A stretch of 64,000 nucleotides of DNA. It comes from Crocodylus rhombifer (taxonomy: Eukaryota; Chordata; Crocodylia; Crocodylidae). This document shows positions 27,476-39,270 of this stretch, piece by piece. The notes under the pieces were generated by a model. It saw only the letters and a program-made list of their open reading frames with translations. It did not search any database and was not told where the DNA came from. The position numbers were made by a program, and so were the translations under genes. How positions within the stretch are numbered: the stretch's first letter is position 1; each line of letters begins with the position of its first letter. The stretch is from the NCBI GenBank assembly GCA_038503035.1, contig JAVSML010001088.1, positions 527,196 through 591,195 of the forward strand. The letters run 5' to 3'.

Positions 27476-29040
27476 TGTGGCAGGGCACTGTAGGTGCCTG
27501 CCACTTTAAGAGCCTGAAGCTAGCAGCCGGCAGGTGCCTGATGAAGGCAGCCATTTTGGATCTAGGGCTGCACACATAAACAGGGCACTTGCTGCTGGAG
27601 GCCCAGGCAAGCAACAACATTGCCTGGCTGCTGCTATTATCTGGAGGTAAGGGGGGAGCTGTAGGGATGGTTAGGAGGGGTCTGATCCTGGGCATGACCT
27701 AAAACTGCACAGCTTGGTGGGGCTCTCAGTAGTGCGGGAGCCCCCAGGACATACCACACCAGTTATCATCGTGGTGAAAGGTGAGTATGGGCGCCTTAAC
27801 CCTAGCCCTCACGTTCAGGTGGGTTTGCATACCATCAGAGGTAGTTGGGGCCAGGCACAGCTGTGGCCACCTGGGCCCTGCGGGGGTGTGAGACCCCGAG
27901 AGCGAAAGTTGGGAATGGGCATGGTCATGGCCACCTGAGCCCACTGGGGAGCAAACCCCCATGGCCCTGAGTGAGGGGGTGGTCAGGAGCCCCAAGTGAG
28001 GGGAGTGGAAATTAGGATCCCAGTGAGGGGGTAGCCCCAGTGAAGGGGGCCATGATCTGTAGCCCAAGTGAGGGAGCAGAGTTGTGGAGCCCCAAAGAGG
28101 GGGTAGCCCCAAGTAAGGGGTGGAGATCTGGTAGCCCCAAGCGAGGGGGTACAGCTATGAAGCCCCAGTGAGGGGGTAGCCCCAAGGAAGGGGTGGAGCT
28201 CTGGAGCCCCAAGTGAGGGGGGTGATGTGGAAACCCAAGCAAGGGAAGTAGGCTCAGGTAAGTCTTTGGATGCCTGAGGCTGAGGTTTGGGCCAGAGGCC
28301 GAGTGAAAGGGGCTCAGCCCCACACTGAGAGAGGCAAGTCCTGACCCCAGTAAATCCTCCAGTGCTGGGAGGCCAAATGTAAGAACTGAAGTAGCATCAT
28401 GACCTGCTGCCCGGAGGGGGCAGGGTTAGAGTCCCCTGTGAGACCCTGGGGCACCAGTCATAGTGTGAGGTACCCCAGCTCCCCACATCTAAAAAGGTGG
28501 ACCAACAGAAAAGGTGGGGCTAGTGAGGCCAGGACCCTCAAATGGTCTATGCTGGGACTAGGACCAAGAAGGTCAAAAGGGCCAGGCACCCATTGCAAGG
28601 GGCACCCGGAGTCGTGGGCCTGGGACCCCGCCTGGCCTTGGAGGTGAGGCCAGGGCCTGTGTCTGGCTGAAGGTCCCGAGTGGGGGACCACACCCAAGAA
28701 GGTAGCCAGCTACAAGGAGCTCAGCAGCCCAAATGAAGGCAACGTAAGCTTCCTGAATGGAAGGATCAAAGAAGGACCCTGCCAGGAGGATTCTGGAGCC
28801 TAATATGGGACTGGTGTGACTATTAACATCTGAATGCCATCTGCAAAACTTGGGCTGCAGTGTAGGGAGGAACGGAGCCGCAGATAGTGCCCCCTGGCAT
28901 CAGGGCACAAAATGGGCAGCCTCCCACCTTATTTAACAATTTAAATAATTTTCCAACAAGTTGTGGCGGGCGAGACAGGTGTGAGGCTGGCGACAGCTGG
29001 CCTGGGGGAAACCCACTTTGCCATAATATCACGTTCAGTT
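27476..29040 (+). mobile_element. LTR element A (plus strand) with internal minisatellite
   Basis: Opens TGTGGCAGGGCACTGTAGG; GTGGCAGG (27477-27484) pairs perfectly with CCTGCCAC (27497-27504), followed by CTTTAAG. A degenerate GAGGGGGTAGCCCC array fills about 27950-28260. The 3' part has GGCAGCCTCCC and TTCCAACAAGTTGTGGCGGG at about 28915-28970, shared with B and C. The exact 3' end and target duplication could not be fixed, so 29040 is approximate. No protein-coding frame. Confidence 0.6.
27950..28260. repeat. Minisatellite inside LTR element A
   Basis: Repeats of AGTGAGGGGGTAGCCCC and TGGAGCTCTGGAGCCCC at irregular 20-48 bp spacing. Creates the apparent reading frames at 27726-28323. Confidence 0.8.
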
Positions 29041-30059
29041 TTCCAAATGGCATAGTTCAAATAAATCCTTGAGAACCAAAAATCCTGCCCCCATTCCTAT
29101 TCCTGAAACCAAAAATCAACAAACCAATCAAGAAGAGGTCTTACAGTCATTATAGATGGCTATAATAAAGGAGAGCTATACTAGATTCATTTCTAGTAAG
29201 AGGGTGTAACATTGAAAAATACTTCTAGGGTTGTCTGTGGAAAACCTGTATTGGTTATGTCTACATGGAACCAAGGAATACGTTTTCATCAGAAATCACT
29301 TGATATCATTACAAAAATGGGATCAAATGACTTGGTATAATTATTTTAAATCCTTTTCTAATTTACAAAATCCAAACAGTTTAGAAATTTATTAGAGTAA
29401 GAAAACCCTGAAAATTGTGATGTTATTTTGTTTTTCTGAGAATATTCACATCTCAATTTTTCCTAAAAACTATGTAAAAAAATTACTTAATATTCCAGAT
29501 GAAATGTTATTCTTCATATAGAAACTCTAAGAGGTTAGGACATCTTGATTCAACATTAAAATAACTCTACAATTATTTAACATTGGCTATAGTCAGCCAA
29601 TAAAAAATTATTCAGCTATGTTTTATACAGCTGAGGTTTAGATCACCTAAGAAAAACATTTTTAGAGTGTTATTGCTCTTGTGTTTTTCAAATTAAAGTG
29701 GCCAACTCCACTGTTAAATCAACGTTGGCTTTGATATATTAAGAAACCAAACTAATCAAAATGGGTTTTATGTCACTTAAATGAATCCTTAAAGAGTTGA
29801 CTTTGGCTTGAACTGAAGATGAATTTGCATCTACAGTCAGGAATTCACTGTAAGATGTTTCTTACAGCTAGCTTCTTCAGACTTCAGTGGGGATTATACA
29901 ATGCACAATCAAATCCTAATGCTTTTCCATGTACCTAAAAATACTTTTTAAAATATTTCATTTTTCTTGCACCTCGAGTACTCACCATAAAGAAAACCTA
30001 GCCACAAATTCTTAAATACTTCATGGCGTATTCCAGTCCTCTATTAGTAAAGTATGGAA

Positions 30060-30480
30060 CCTGCATCTCCATCAACTGACCACTGACTTGTGGAGTCCTA
30101 GAAAGATTAATTCTCTCTCCAGTTCTTTTCAGCATCTTCATATAGCTGATGGGTAAACTGGTCAGATGATGTGGCCTCAAGAAACAGCCATATAAAGATG
30201 ACACATGGCTGTATTAATCCCTCATCACATTATTTCCTTACTCCAAGATTACCTCATGCTTAGATGAGATCAGTTAGTTGAGAAACAGCTGAATGGACTT
30301 GAACCTGAGCAAGGAAGTGGTGATGATGCAAAAAGGGAAAACATTTTGAAGAGTTGACAGTTGGATCTCCTTAGTTTGAAAATATATGCTGATCCTTGAC
30401 TACATCAGTCTATAGTTTCTAAGTCATTTTGGATTCCTTGCTAACACAGTCTCACATAGCAAAATTTATGATCAATGCTT
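30060..30480 (+). mobile_element. Decayed L2-like LINE reverse transcriptase fragment
   Basis: The plus strand reads SPVLFSIFI, a stop, then QPYKDDTWLY, later LNLSKEVVMM and ILDYISL. This order (SPxLFNIxM, then YADDT, then LNxxKTEVxxxG) is the L2/Maui-type RT pattern. The catalytic YADD has become YKDD, and there are several stops. Old, inactive copy with no visible ends. Confidence 0.65.
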
Positions 30481-30580
30481 CCTATCATCTCTAATTGTCT
30501 TGATGAATCTGTCCTAACTTATTGGGTGATTGACTTAATTTCAGTTATTCAGTTAAAGGAAGATATGCTACTGGTATCTC

Positions 30581-31066
30581 TAACAGGCTGCAGACTGGCA
30601 TCCTGTAGTAATTAGCCAGCTGGTAACAGGTCACACACCTAAGGGGCCACAGCTGGCTCAGTTAATCAGTAATGAGGGGAAGTGGACTCAGATATAAAGG
30701 GAGACAGGAAAAGAAAGTGTGGAGGAGGACTTGGGGGAGGGAGGGATGTTAGCATGGAGTGAGAAGACTCCTCAAAGAAAGACTAGAAAGTGAGAACTCA
30801 CCCTGGATGGGAGTGTTTATTTTGGAATTGTGTTGTAATAGCAGCTGAGCCTGTGGTGTAGACTAACCTTGGGCTTTGAGGCTTGTGTTGCTGTGCATGC
30901 TACAGGTGTGTTCAGTTGGATTGTTTGCTTCTGTGTGACCCCTGGGAAGCAGAGGAACCCAGGGCATTACAGTTTGTACTTCTGAGCCCAGAGAGAGACT
31001 ATTGCTGTGACCAGATTAAAGGGCTCAAGGACTGATTTGAGCCAGGCTAGTTGGCAACCTGTTACA
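30581..31066. mobile_element. Possible DNA element with TAACAGG ends
   Basis: Left TAACAGGCTGCAGACTGGC and inverted right TAACAGGTTGCCAACTAGC match at 15 of 19. A TATA-like GATATAAAGGG lies at about 30690, so an LTR-type origin is an alternative. It ends ~100 bp before LTR element B. No target duplication found. Confidence 0.45.
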
Positions 31067-31489
31067 GGATCCAACTCACTCAGAAGGTAATGTCACCCTG
31101 AACCAATGCATCTAACTTAAAGCTGATTTCACTGTCAAGTAAAGGAAAGATGAAGAGACCCTACTGTCGCAGGGGCACTAAGGTGGAAGGGCAGAAACTG
31201 CCTGGTGAGAGAGCCCAAAGAGAGAGGCAGAAGCCCAGGTGCAGGTTACAAGAGCAACAAGCCAGAGAGCAAAATAGCCTGCACCTGCACATGGTCAACT
31301 GACTAGAAAGTTCAAGGCCTTGGGTCCATATAAACCCCAGGATGGGGCCTAAGGGGGGCAGTTCCCTGCTAGCAGCCAGAGGGGAAGAAGCCTCCAGGGA
31401 GGAAGTACCCAGTGATGCAGCAACTGTTTAATATGCTGCACCCAGGGCTAATAGGGCTCCATGAGATATTTAAGGGCCATAGAGGAAGT

Positions 31490-32040
31490 TCTATGCTACA
31501 CAGTTAAATGGGTCACTAACTGGCTGGAGGGCTGCACCCAGAAAGTGGTAGTGGATGGGTCATTTTCAACCTGGAGGGATGTGGGCAGTGGAGTTCCACA
31601 GTGGTCAGTCCTCGGGCCCGCACTGTTCAACATCTTCACCAGTGACTTGGATGATGGGGTAAAAAGCACCCTGTTCAAATTTGCTGACAACACCAAGATG
31701 TGGGAGGATGTGGGCACACTAGACGGGAGGAATAGGCTGCAATCAGACCTAGGCAGTTTACAGGGATGGGCAGATGAGAACAGGATGGGTTTCAACACTG
31801 ACAAGTGCAAGGTGATGCACCTGTGGAGGAAGAACCAGCAGCACACCTACAGGCTGGGGAACTCCCTTCTGGAACCAAATTCCAAGAGAAGTGGTGCTGG
31901 CTCCTACTCTGGGGGTCTTTAAGACAAGGCTAGATGAACACCTTGCTGGGGCTGTTTGACCCCAGCACTTTTTCCTGCCAAGGCAGGGGGTTGGACTTGA
32001 TGATATGCTCAGGTCCCTTCTGACCCTACAAACTATGAAA
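31490..32040 (+). mobile_element. CR1 LINE with a ~521-bp internal deletion, nested in an LTR
   Basis: The plus strand encodes VKWVTNWLEGCTQKVVVDG, then FKFADNTKMWEDVGTLDGR and DKCKVMHLWRKNQQHTYRL, i.e. the CR1 RT core with FADN in place of FADD. At about 31869-31871 the sequence jumps from GGGAACTCCCTTCT to GGAACCAAATTCC, skipping ~521 bp that are present in the 6901-8395 copy, and then finishes with the normal CR1 3' end (GGTCCCTTCTGACCCTACAA). It lies inside the LTR element 31165-32651. Confidence 0.88.
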
Positions 32041-32044
32041 CCAG

Positions 32045-32265
32045 AGAGGGCACAGCACTTTGGGGTGCATAGACCCCAGCACCAGAGAGGGCACGGCATT
32101 GTATTTGGGATGCATAGAACCCGGCACCAGAGAGGGCACAACATTGTATTTTGGACACAGAGGCCCTGGTGCCAGAGGGGCACAGAATTGTATTTGGAGT
32201 GCGCAGAACCCCAGCACCAGAGAGGGCACAGCATTTGGGGTGCACAGACCCTGGCACCAGAGAGG
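32045..32265. repeat. Minisatellite inside LTR element B
   Basis: About five units of ~46 bp: GCACCAGAGAGGGCACAGC, then ATTGTATTTGGGGTGCATAG and ACCCC. It starts directly after the nested CR1. A single similar unit (GCATAGACCCCAGCCCCAG) occurs in element C near 24700 on the minus strand. Confidence 0.88.
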
Positions 32266-32659
32266 GAGCAGAGCAAGACAGAGCTGTGGAGAGCCCAGGG
32301 AGAGAGGATAAGGGAGCCAATTACAGCGAGGCCTAGGCGAGACAATGCCAGTACCATCCGTGAGACTTGGGGCATGGTAAAGGGGCAGTTGGATACACGC
32401 ATATAGCCCATAAGGCTGGGGTGTCCCCAGACATCTGTTTTGAAACGGGATCCATGAGGGGTCCGGGACCCAAGGGGTTCAGGGAAATCCATCACAACCA
32501 TACTTAGGTAGGCTCAAAGGCAGCCTCCCTATACCAATTATTCCAGCAAGACGTGGCAGGCGAGAATAGAGGGTGCTCAGTGGGCTGAATTGGCACAGTT
32601 GAGGGGCCCTAAGGGTAACATGGCCCTCCTTAAGGACTCCATCCCATGACACCTACCTT

Positions 32660-33060
32660 TTGCTCAATAGAATCAAGTGGAGCTTCTAAAAGTACCCAGT
32701 GCTGCGGCGCATACATTTGTGTAAGTACACTTGCATCACCACTGAGAAAATGGTGACAGTGTGCTTTTGAACTAAAACTCATCAAAGGTGTTTTAGTTCA
32801 AAAGTGCACCTCTCCCATCTTCTTGGCACTGACATGCATTTTGTTGTTTATACAAATGCATGTGATGCAGCACTGGGTGCATGTGGAGCAGAAGTGATTA
32901 ATCAAGTCTGCTCTGATGCACTAGATGTCTGGTGTATTGGACCAGACAAATGTGTGTGTATAAATGCCTTGGGGTTTATGCCTCACTCATCCAGAGAAGG
33001 TTTTAACCCACATCTCCTTCCTAAGAAAGTGTCCCTAAGCAAGTAGCGTAATGATGGGTG
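32660..33060. mobile_element. Inverted-repeat (foldback) miniature element
   Basis: Two nested inverted repeats: outer arms 32693-32722 and 32849-32878 (30 nt, 25 identical when inverted) starting ACCCAGTGCTGC; inner arms TTTTGAACTAAAAC and GTTTTAGTTCAAAA at about 32765-32804 (14-nt perfect). Element limits beyond the arms are guesses. Confidence 0.6.
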
Positions 33061-33090
33061 GGTGAATGGGACACTGTGTTAACACTAAAA

Positions 33091-33345
33091 TCATAGAAAA
33101 TTAGGGTTGGAAGGGATCTCAGGAGGTCATCTAGTACAACTCCCTGATCAAGGCAGGACCATCCCAGCCAAAGCTTTTTCCAGCTGGGTCTTCAACTCCA
33201 AGGATAGAAATTCCACAATCTGTCTGTCTGTTCCAGTATTTTACTACCCTCCTAGTGATAACTCTTCCTAATATCTAACCTAAACTTCCTTTGATGCAAC
33301 TTGAGATCATTGTTCCTTGTTCTATATTTACTGTCTTCAACAGAA
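33091..33345 (-). mobile_element. CR1 LINE 3' fragment
   Basis: Carries the CR1 tail (AATCATAGAAAATTAGGGTT, GGAAGGGATCTCAGGAGGTC) followed by the first ~200 bp of the 3' end of the element, read in reverse. The match fades near 33345. Short, strongly 5'-truncated copy. Confidence 0.85.
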
Positions 33346-34254
33346 AAACGATTTTTTTTTTTTAATTTCACATTTGGAAGATATTTCACCATGCAACCAA
33401 AAAAATGGAAAGTCCCCTTTGGACCTGTGATACTCTGTGGCCATGAACAGGCATTCATTTTTAGCAGTGGAAAATTTCCCTTGCTTTCCATACCTTTACC
33501 AGACTGGAGTGATTGATCCCTGTGAGATGCATGCATGTGTTGAATCTGCATATGTAAACCTAAAGTTACTTTCTGCTTAACCTGCTAATGCCAATGCTGG
33601 CAAAGTTTTACTTTGTTTCCAATATATTTTGTGCTTGCCAGGTTGGCAGTGCTCCTTCCTGCTGTGGCTGCAGTCATTTACTGAAGGCCCTGGGACAAAC
33701 ATAACATTATCAGTTTGGGGAAAGCATGAGGAACGTTAGGTGTTCCACTCCTGATCCATGGCAGGGAAGGACTCCTTGCACTTTCCATAGACCAGGGATC
33801 CTTCATTTGGGGTATAGGCAGGGAGCAGCCTCCTCTGTCCCATCTGAGTTTATAATGTCATAGTGGAGGGGGCACTGTGTTAAAGCCCCCAACCTGTTCT
33901 ACAGCCAAGACAGTTTCTGATCTGGGGGAAGAGATGGAGCTCATTGCCATCTCCTGTCAAGGTCACCGAGGAGGGAGGGGGAGTAGCGGGTTAGACCCCA
34001 AGCCTGTCAGTCTGTGGTTTGGTGAAAAGGCAGGACACAGGGTAACTCCTCCCCTCCCAAACCAGGCCAGGACAGAAGCCATACAGGTATTCATTTTAAA
34101 AGAGAGCTTCTTTCCCAAGGGAGATCTTTCAGCTGTTAACTTAACTTAAAAGATCTTCTTTTGAAGGGAACATGTTTCCTGGGGGAGAAACTGAATGAAC
34201 ACTTGTATGCTCTTAGTTTCTATTAGGAGAGCAGCAAATCTCCAGGTAAAAACA

Positions 34255-34670
34255 TAGGAGTGTAAAGAAATTTTTTTCACCATTTAAAGTACTTTATTGC
34301 CATGACTTAACAGAAGTGCACAGCTTTACAGCACTTTAAAAATGGGTACAGTGCTTTAAATTAACCCTTGTTAAATGAGGTATTAAATCTGAAGTGCAGT
34401 ATTTTACAGCACCATACCAACCTACAGTGCTTTTAAATACCTTCTGTATGCTGGGCAAACTTCTGACCAGTGGAGAAACCCCAGGAGGCTGTGGAGTGCC
34501 CCTTGCCGCCTAGCTTGGAAAGTGCAGGAAGGCTCAGCGCCCTACCCCCACCAACCACAGCACTTCAGTCATGTTTAAGAGTACTGTAACTTTACATTGC
34601 TATAAAAAGTGCTCTAAATTACAGTGCTGTAAAACGTGCACAAAGCACTTCTCTACACACCCATAATGTC
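34255..34670. mobile_element. Possible miniature inverted-repeat element
   Basis: GTGCACAGCTTTACAGCACT near the left pairs loosely with the inverse of GTGCTGTAAAACGTGCAC near the right, and CAGTGCTTTAAA words recur between. Termini and duplication unclear. Confidence 0.45.
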
Positions 34671-34928
34671 TGTACATGGCCTATGTTGCATGTAAAGGTA
34701 CTGGTTTTTAAGGCTGTTAAGGTAATCACAGATCATTATTTTAATTTGCACCCATTAGGATAGATGCAGAACACGCATGTGTGTTTGGGGGAGGTGTTTT
34801 GTTTTTAACTGGGCTAGCCATAATAGATTATCATGAAAGTCATCTTAGCCATGACATTAAACAGCTTGACTTTTAAGGTAAAGTAAAAGTCAAATCACAA
34901 TTACTGTTCTGCCTGCTGGTTTCAGTGG

Positions 34929-35171
34929 CCAGGTACAGACATTACACTCTTACTAACGTAAGAAACCACTCTATACCTGTAACAGAACAGAAGTTCAGCA
35001 CACAGACTGGTTTAAAAATGGTGGAACACAGTTTGCATCTCCCCCCACACCCTGCCTCCACCGAAGGGTGAGTGTGTGTTCTGTTTGCTACCAAACTAAA
35101 CTATGCCACTTAAAGAAAGCTGCATAAATTATATTAATTCTGCCTTAGGCTTTTTGAATGTCTGTACCTAG
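34929..35171 (-). mobile_element. GGCTAGGGACAG family copy 3, internally deleted
   Basis: Only ~243 bp: one end CCAGGTACAGACATTACAC, then GTAACAGAACAGAAGTTCAG, and at the other end GGCTTTTTGAATGTCTGTAC. The GC-rich core seen in full copies is missing. Confidence 0.75.
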
Positions 35172-37441
35172 CCAGTAAGACTTAACTATGACTCTCCATT
35201 TAATATGACTACATATCATATATGGTAAATGGCTAGTCAAAGTAAGTATAAAGGTAGCAAATTAGTATTACATTACTCTTATAAGCCTTTTCAAATTTTT
35301 TTCAGTATCTTATAACTTTTTTGTTACATACACACTACAGACAAACACGACTTTACTTTTAAAGCAGAGATATAGCAGCTGCGGCTCAGAGCTCATATCA
35401 GCTGTAACAATGCTCCTGTAGCAACAATGTAGTTGCATGCTTCAGAGCTGAATTACTGTAACTTTAGACCTGAAATGGGGTTAGTAGCAGCAATTGTGCT
35501 ATAGTTTTGTTTCTCTTTTTAAGAGGTCACTGCATATAACTATTATAATAAAAAAGGTTGTTAAAAAAAAAAAAGGTTTATAACCACTAGCTTTTGATTT
35601 TTTACATGGTGTAATAGAATTTGATGCTATTGCTAAATGTAATAGTTGGATCAATATCAAGTCGTATTGCTATAAGTTACTACCATGTCATCGTTACAGC
35701 TGCATACTTCTTTAGAACTACAAGTTTCCATTAAGCGGAGAATAAGCATGAGAAGTTTTGGTCTGGGAAGAAATTCCAAACATTAGGAGTTTATAACAGC
35801 AGAAATATAATTTATATTTATTTTATAAACTTAATGACACTTATTGCCACCAGACAACAACTGTAGTAACTTCAATGTATTCTTTCACCTAAATGCAACA
35901 GTGACACTGTGGTGGGTACTTCACAATTGCACATGGAATTATGTATGAAAAAGAAAAGAATTCAAAACAAATGCATGACTGGATCCTGAAAAGCTTACTA
36001 TGATGAATCGCATCACTAATTTATACTGGTAATGTTTGCCAGATTAAGTCCATAATAGGATATGATTATATCCTTAACTCTCAGAACTCATTTGCTGCCA
36101 TCTGTTTAAGCATTTTTAAGAATTTTAAGCCTCATCTAAAATGTACACATTTAAAATAAGAACAATTTTGGGAAGGATTCATTCTTTCAACCATAATATA
36201 TAATATGCTTGTTAAGATAAAAGAGAAGAAAATAGTCTATTTTTCATATGAGACATTTTGAAAACCTGTGGTTGCCAAATATCTTCTGCATGTTTAAGAT
36301 GAGTTCCATTAAACTCATTGTAGTTACGAGAGTCTGCCCCACCTGAGGATATGATCCTTCTGGACTTTGGTTTATAATTTATATTGCAATATATATTCTT
36401 CTGACTGCCATGGTATTATATTACCTGAGTTTTTAAACAATGTACCCTAGCACAGGTAAACAATCCACAAACATGTTTACTTAGTTTGCACACAGATTTT
36501 TAATTTCTGGGGAAAAAAGATTAATATTCATAAGCAGTCAACATCCTTGATTTATCTTTAAATCCTGCATTTCTTAAGTTCAATTTTAATATACTTCTCT
36601 TAATTTGAGAATGATTAGTTGGTTTTAAACATGCAACTTATGCAACAGAGTAGACTTTACCTTCATTTGAAATCCAAGCACAACATCCTTTCATTATAAA
36701 TTTACCTGTTTTACACCCAAGGGGAAAATCAACACTAGCTTAGTTTATCAATTCAGTCTCTGCTAATCATAAAATTGCACTTTAGAGATAATCATTTAGC
36801 ACAGGAAAATAAAGAGTATATAGTAATTAGAGTTCATTCAGGTTATAGATCCAAAATGGACATTGACTATTAAAATTAAATAACTGAAAAGCAATTATAG
36901 TAAAGTAAGAGGTTATTACCCCTTGTTGCAATCATTCAGATTTGGATTAAAATCATAAGGTGAATCTAATACTTCAAATATGTCTATAATTGTTCTTTTT
37001 TGATTTGCTATATTTACAATCCTTTGTTCTAAGGTTCATAAAAAAAGAAATGACAGACTATTTGGTCCATGCTAGAACTATGTAAGTGAGCACCGACCAT
37101 ATCCCTGCCCAGCAGAATCAGTAGCTCTTGTATATTGCTTTACAAGATGTTTCATGAAGAGTGGAGAAAATTGTGTTTGTAACTTGAAGCACTGAGTATG
37201 ACAGCTAAAAACCAGAGCTCTCAGATAGGTATAAAACAGTCTTGTTGGCCTGGGTTAATTGAGAATATACTTCATGAATTATATAGCATTTAACTTTTTT
37301 TCTAATAGTCTTTATTAAAAATATTACTGATAACTACTACTACTAAAAATTACATTGGCTATTATTGAAAGGGATATTTACTCTTTCTACACAGTAGCAT
37401 AGATTGGAATCTAAGGCCTGGGTCAGAAAGTCAGTTAAGCA

Positions 37442-38078
37442 CAGGGGCACAGCCAGAGGGGGGTGCAGTAGCATAGTCCCCTCTTAGACTATGTATGGCA
37501 TCAGAAGCCAGAGATTTTTCTTAAGTCCTTGAATCAAGGCAGAATTTTACCCCTCCCTTCCCCTCTATGCTCAGCCTTGCTCTCCCCTCCCCTTTGCTCC
37601 CTCTCCCATTTGCTGCCTGTGTTCCCACTGTCTCCAGCTGCCCCAGAGGCAGGGGAAACTCTAAGAGCTGCTCCTGTCCCACCGGTGGCAGTGGTGAAAA
37701 AGTTCCTTCTCTGTGCCCAACCCTCTTGATATTCCTGCCTGCCCAAGAGTTGGCATGGGGCTAGGGAACCCGCCTGTCATTGCCAATACTTCCACTGTTC
37801 CTGGCAGAGCCCAAGTCCCTGTGGAGCCCAGGTGGAACAGGGCAGGAGCAGTTCTGGGGCAGAGAGAGCTCCAGGGGCATCCAAAGAAGTAGTGGACAGG
37901 AGAGGGGAAAAATCAGAGGGAAGGGCTAGTTCCACTGAGCATCAAGATGTGCCAAGAGTGGGCAGAGGGAGATTTCTACCCAATTCAGGACTCCAAAAAT
38001 GTTCTTAGCTGCTGCTCCTGGGGGCACCACTCTGTTGTTCAGGGGAAAGCTGAGAGTGGGGGGTATAGCCACCCCTGC
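37442..38078. mobile_element. Possible DNA transposon with CAGGGG ends
   Basis: Starts CAGGGGCACAGCCAGAGGGG and ends with the inverse of CAGGGGTGGCTATACCCCC. Only the first six bases match without a gap. GC-rich core with chance frames; no duplication seen. Confidence 0.35.
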
Positions 38079-38639
38079 AGCATTAGGACTGGTCACAGCT
38101 CCCACATTCTCCTTCATAAAATCCTGGATCTACCTATGTTTAAACATGTGCTTATGTCCTGGCAAAATCCCATTGTGATGTAAACACGTAGTTATGTCCC
38201 TTTCTGTATAAGGATGTTTTCCTGTTTCATGGGTCTAGGTCTCCAACCCATAGCACAGAATCATGGAAGCCAAAGGGGCACAAATAAACTGTAGTCCACC
38301 ATGTTTTCCCAATCCTTTAGTCAGTTTGGACCCAGTTTAGTCACTTACAATAGACAAGACTAGAGGAGACTGAGAGAAATTAAGAAAGACCAAGCAATAC
38401 TAAGTATCAGGAAAAATATAAGCAGATGAAATACACAAGTGGCAAAAGAAGGGACCTTAAGGATCTCTTAGTCATTCCAATCCCTGCAAAGACAGAGGAT
38501 ACGCTATTCCTAAACCATCCCAGAAAATGCCTACCCAGCCTCTTGAAAACCTCAGCAATGAGAGGGTTTTATATTTTCCTTAAGAAATGTATTTCACTGT
38601 TTCACAAGAACTGTCCTATTGTTCTTACAGCTACACTTT

Positions 38640-39030
38640 TTTTTTCCTTGCAAGTTGATTTAAATCTACTTTGATGTATTTTAGACCCTTTGGCTCACAG
38701 CCTGCCCTCTGTGACCAGGGAGAACAAGGGACTTTTATACACATGCTCTGGGAGTGGGGCAGGGGGGCTTTTATTAGAGTAGCTCCGAGAGTCACTTTAA
38801 TGAAAGCACCCAGAGCGTCTCGTGTATCGTCATCCCTGTGCTTAAAAATGGTGGCAGGGGTGCTTTGTATAAAGCTCATTGAACAAGATTTAGATAAAGT
38901 GCACCCGATGCAAGTTTTAAGCATGGCGATGCTGATATATGAGACATGGGAAACTGCTGCAGCGCAGTAATTACCATGCCCTAGCAGACTCAATTAATCA
39001 AGCCAGCTCCAACGTGATGTAATTACAGTG
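38640..39030. repeat. Repeat-like GC-moderate segment, unclassified
   Basis: Contains overlapping chance frames on both strands (38631-38993), GGCAGGGGTGCTTTG and GCAGCGCAGTAATTACC words, and a base composition unlike the neighbouring AT-rich intron. No termini found. Confidence 0.3.
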
Positions 39031-39099
39031 CATCGGAGCAGCCTCACTACTTGTGTATAGGTGCCCAATGTTTCTCCATCATCTTTTTTAGTGTGGTTT

Positions 39100-39270
39100 C
39101 AAATATCCTTAATGTCCTTTTCTCTATGCTAAATATACCTATTTCCTTCAGCCTGTTTTTACATGGCTTGTACTCCAGTCTCTCTAATACCATCATCACC
39201 TGCCAGTGCATCTGGTTCAGTGTCTCTACATTCTTCTTAAAGTGTGGTCTAAAACTGGTTATAGAAAACA
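39100..39270 (-). mobile_element. CR1-like LINE fragment, diverged
   Basis: The plus strand reads like an inverted CR1 RT tail: TCTCTATGCTAAATATACC, TTCCTTCAGCCTG, CTTGTACTCCAG and TTCTTAAAGTGTGGTC. No 3' terminus is visible. An old internal fragment. Confidence 0.6.

Larger units (their letters stand above)
31165..32651 (+). mobile_element. Solo LTR element B with nested CR1 and minisatellite
   Basis: Begins TGTCGCAGGGGCACTAAGG and ends CCCATGACA, giving TG...CA termini. It is flanked by a perfect 5-bp direct repeat CCTAC (31160-31164 and 32652-32656), as expected for an LTR integrase. A TATA-like CATATAAAC is at 31327-31335. A CR1 (31490-32040) and a ~46-bp minisatellite (32045-32265) lie inside. 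The block GGCAGCCTCCC...TTCCAGCAAGACGTGGCAGG near 32520-32560 links it to A and C. With no internal region or second LTR it is a solo LTR. Confidence 0.75.

Noticed and set aside
32005..32501. Overlapping frames on both strands, up to 247 codons
   Set aside because: They are translations of the element B minisatellite and the CR1 tail.
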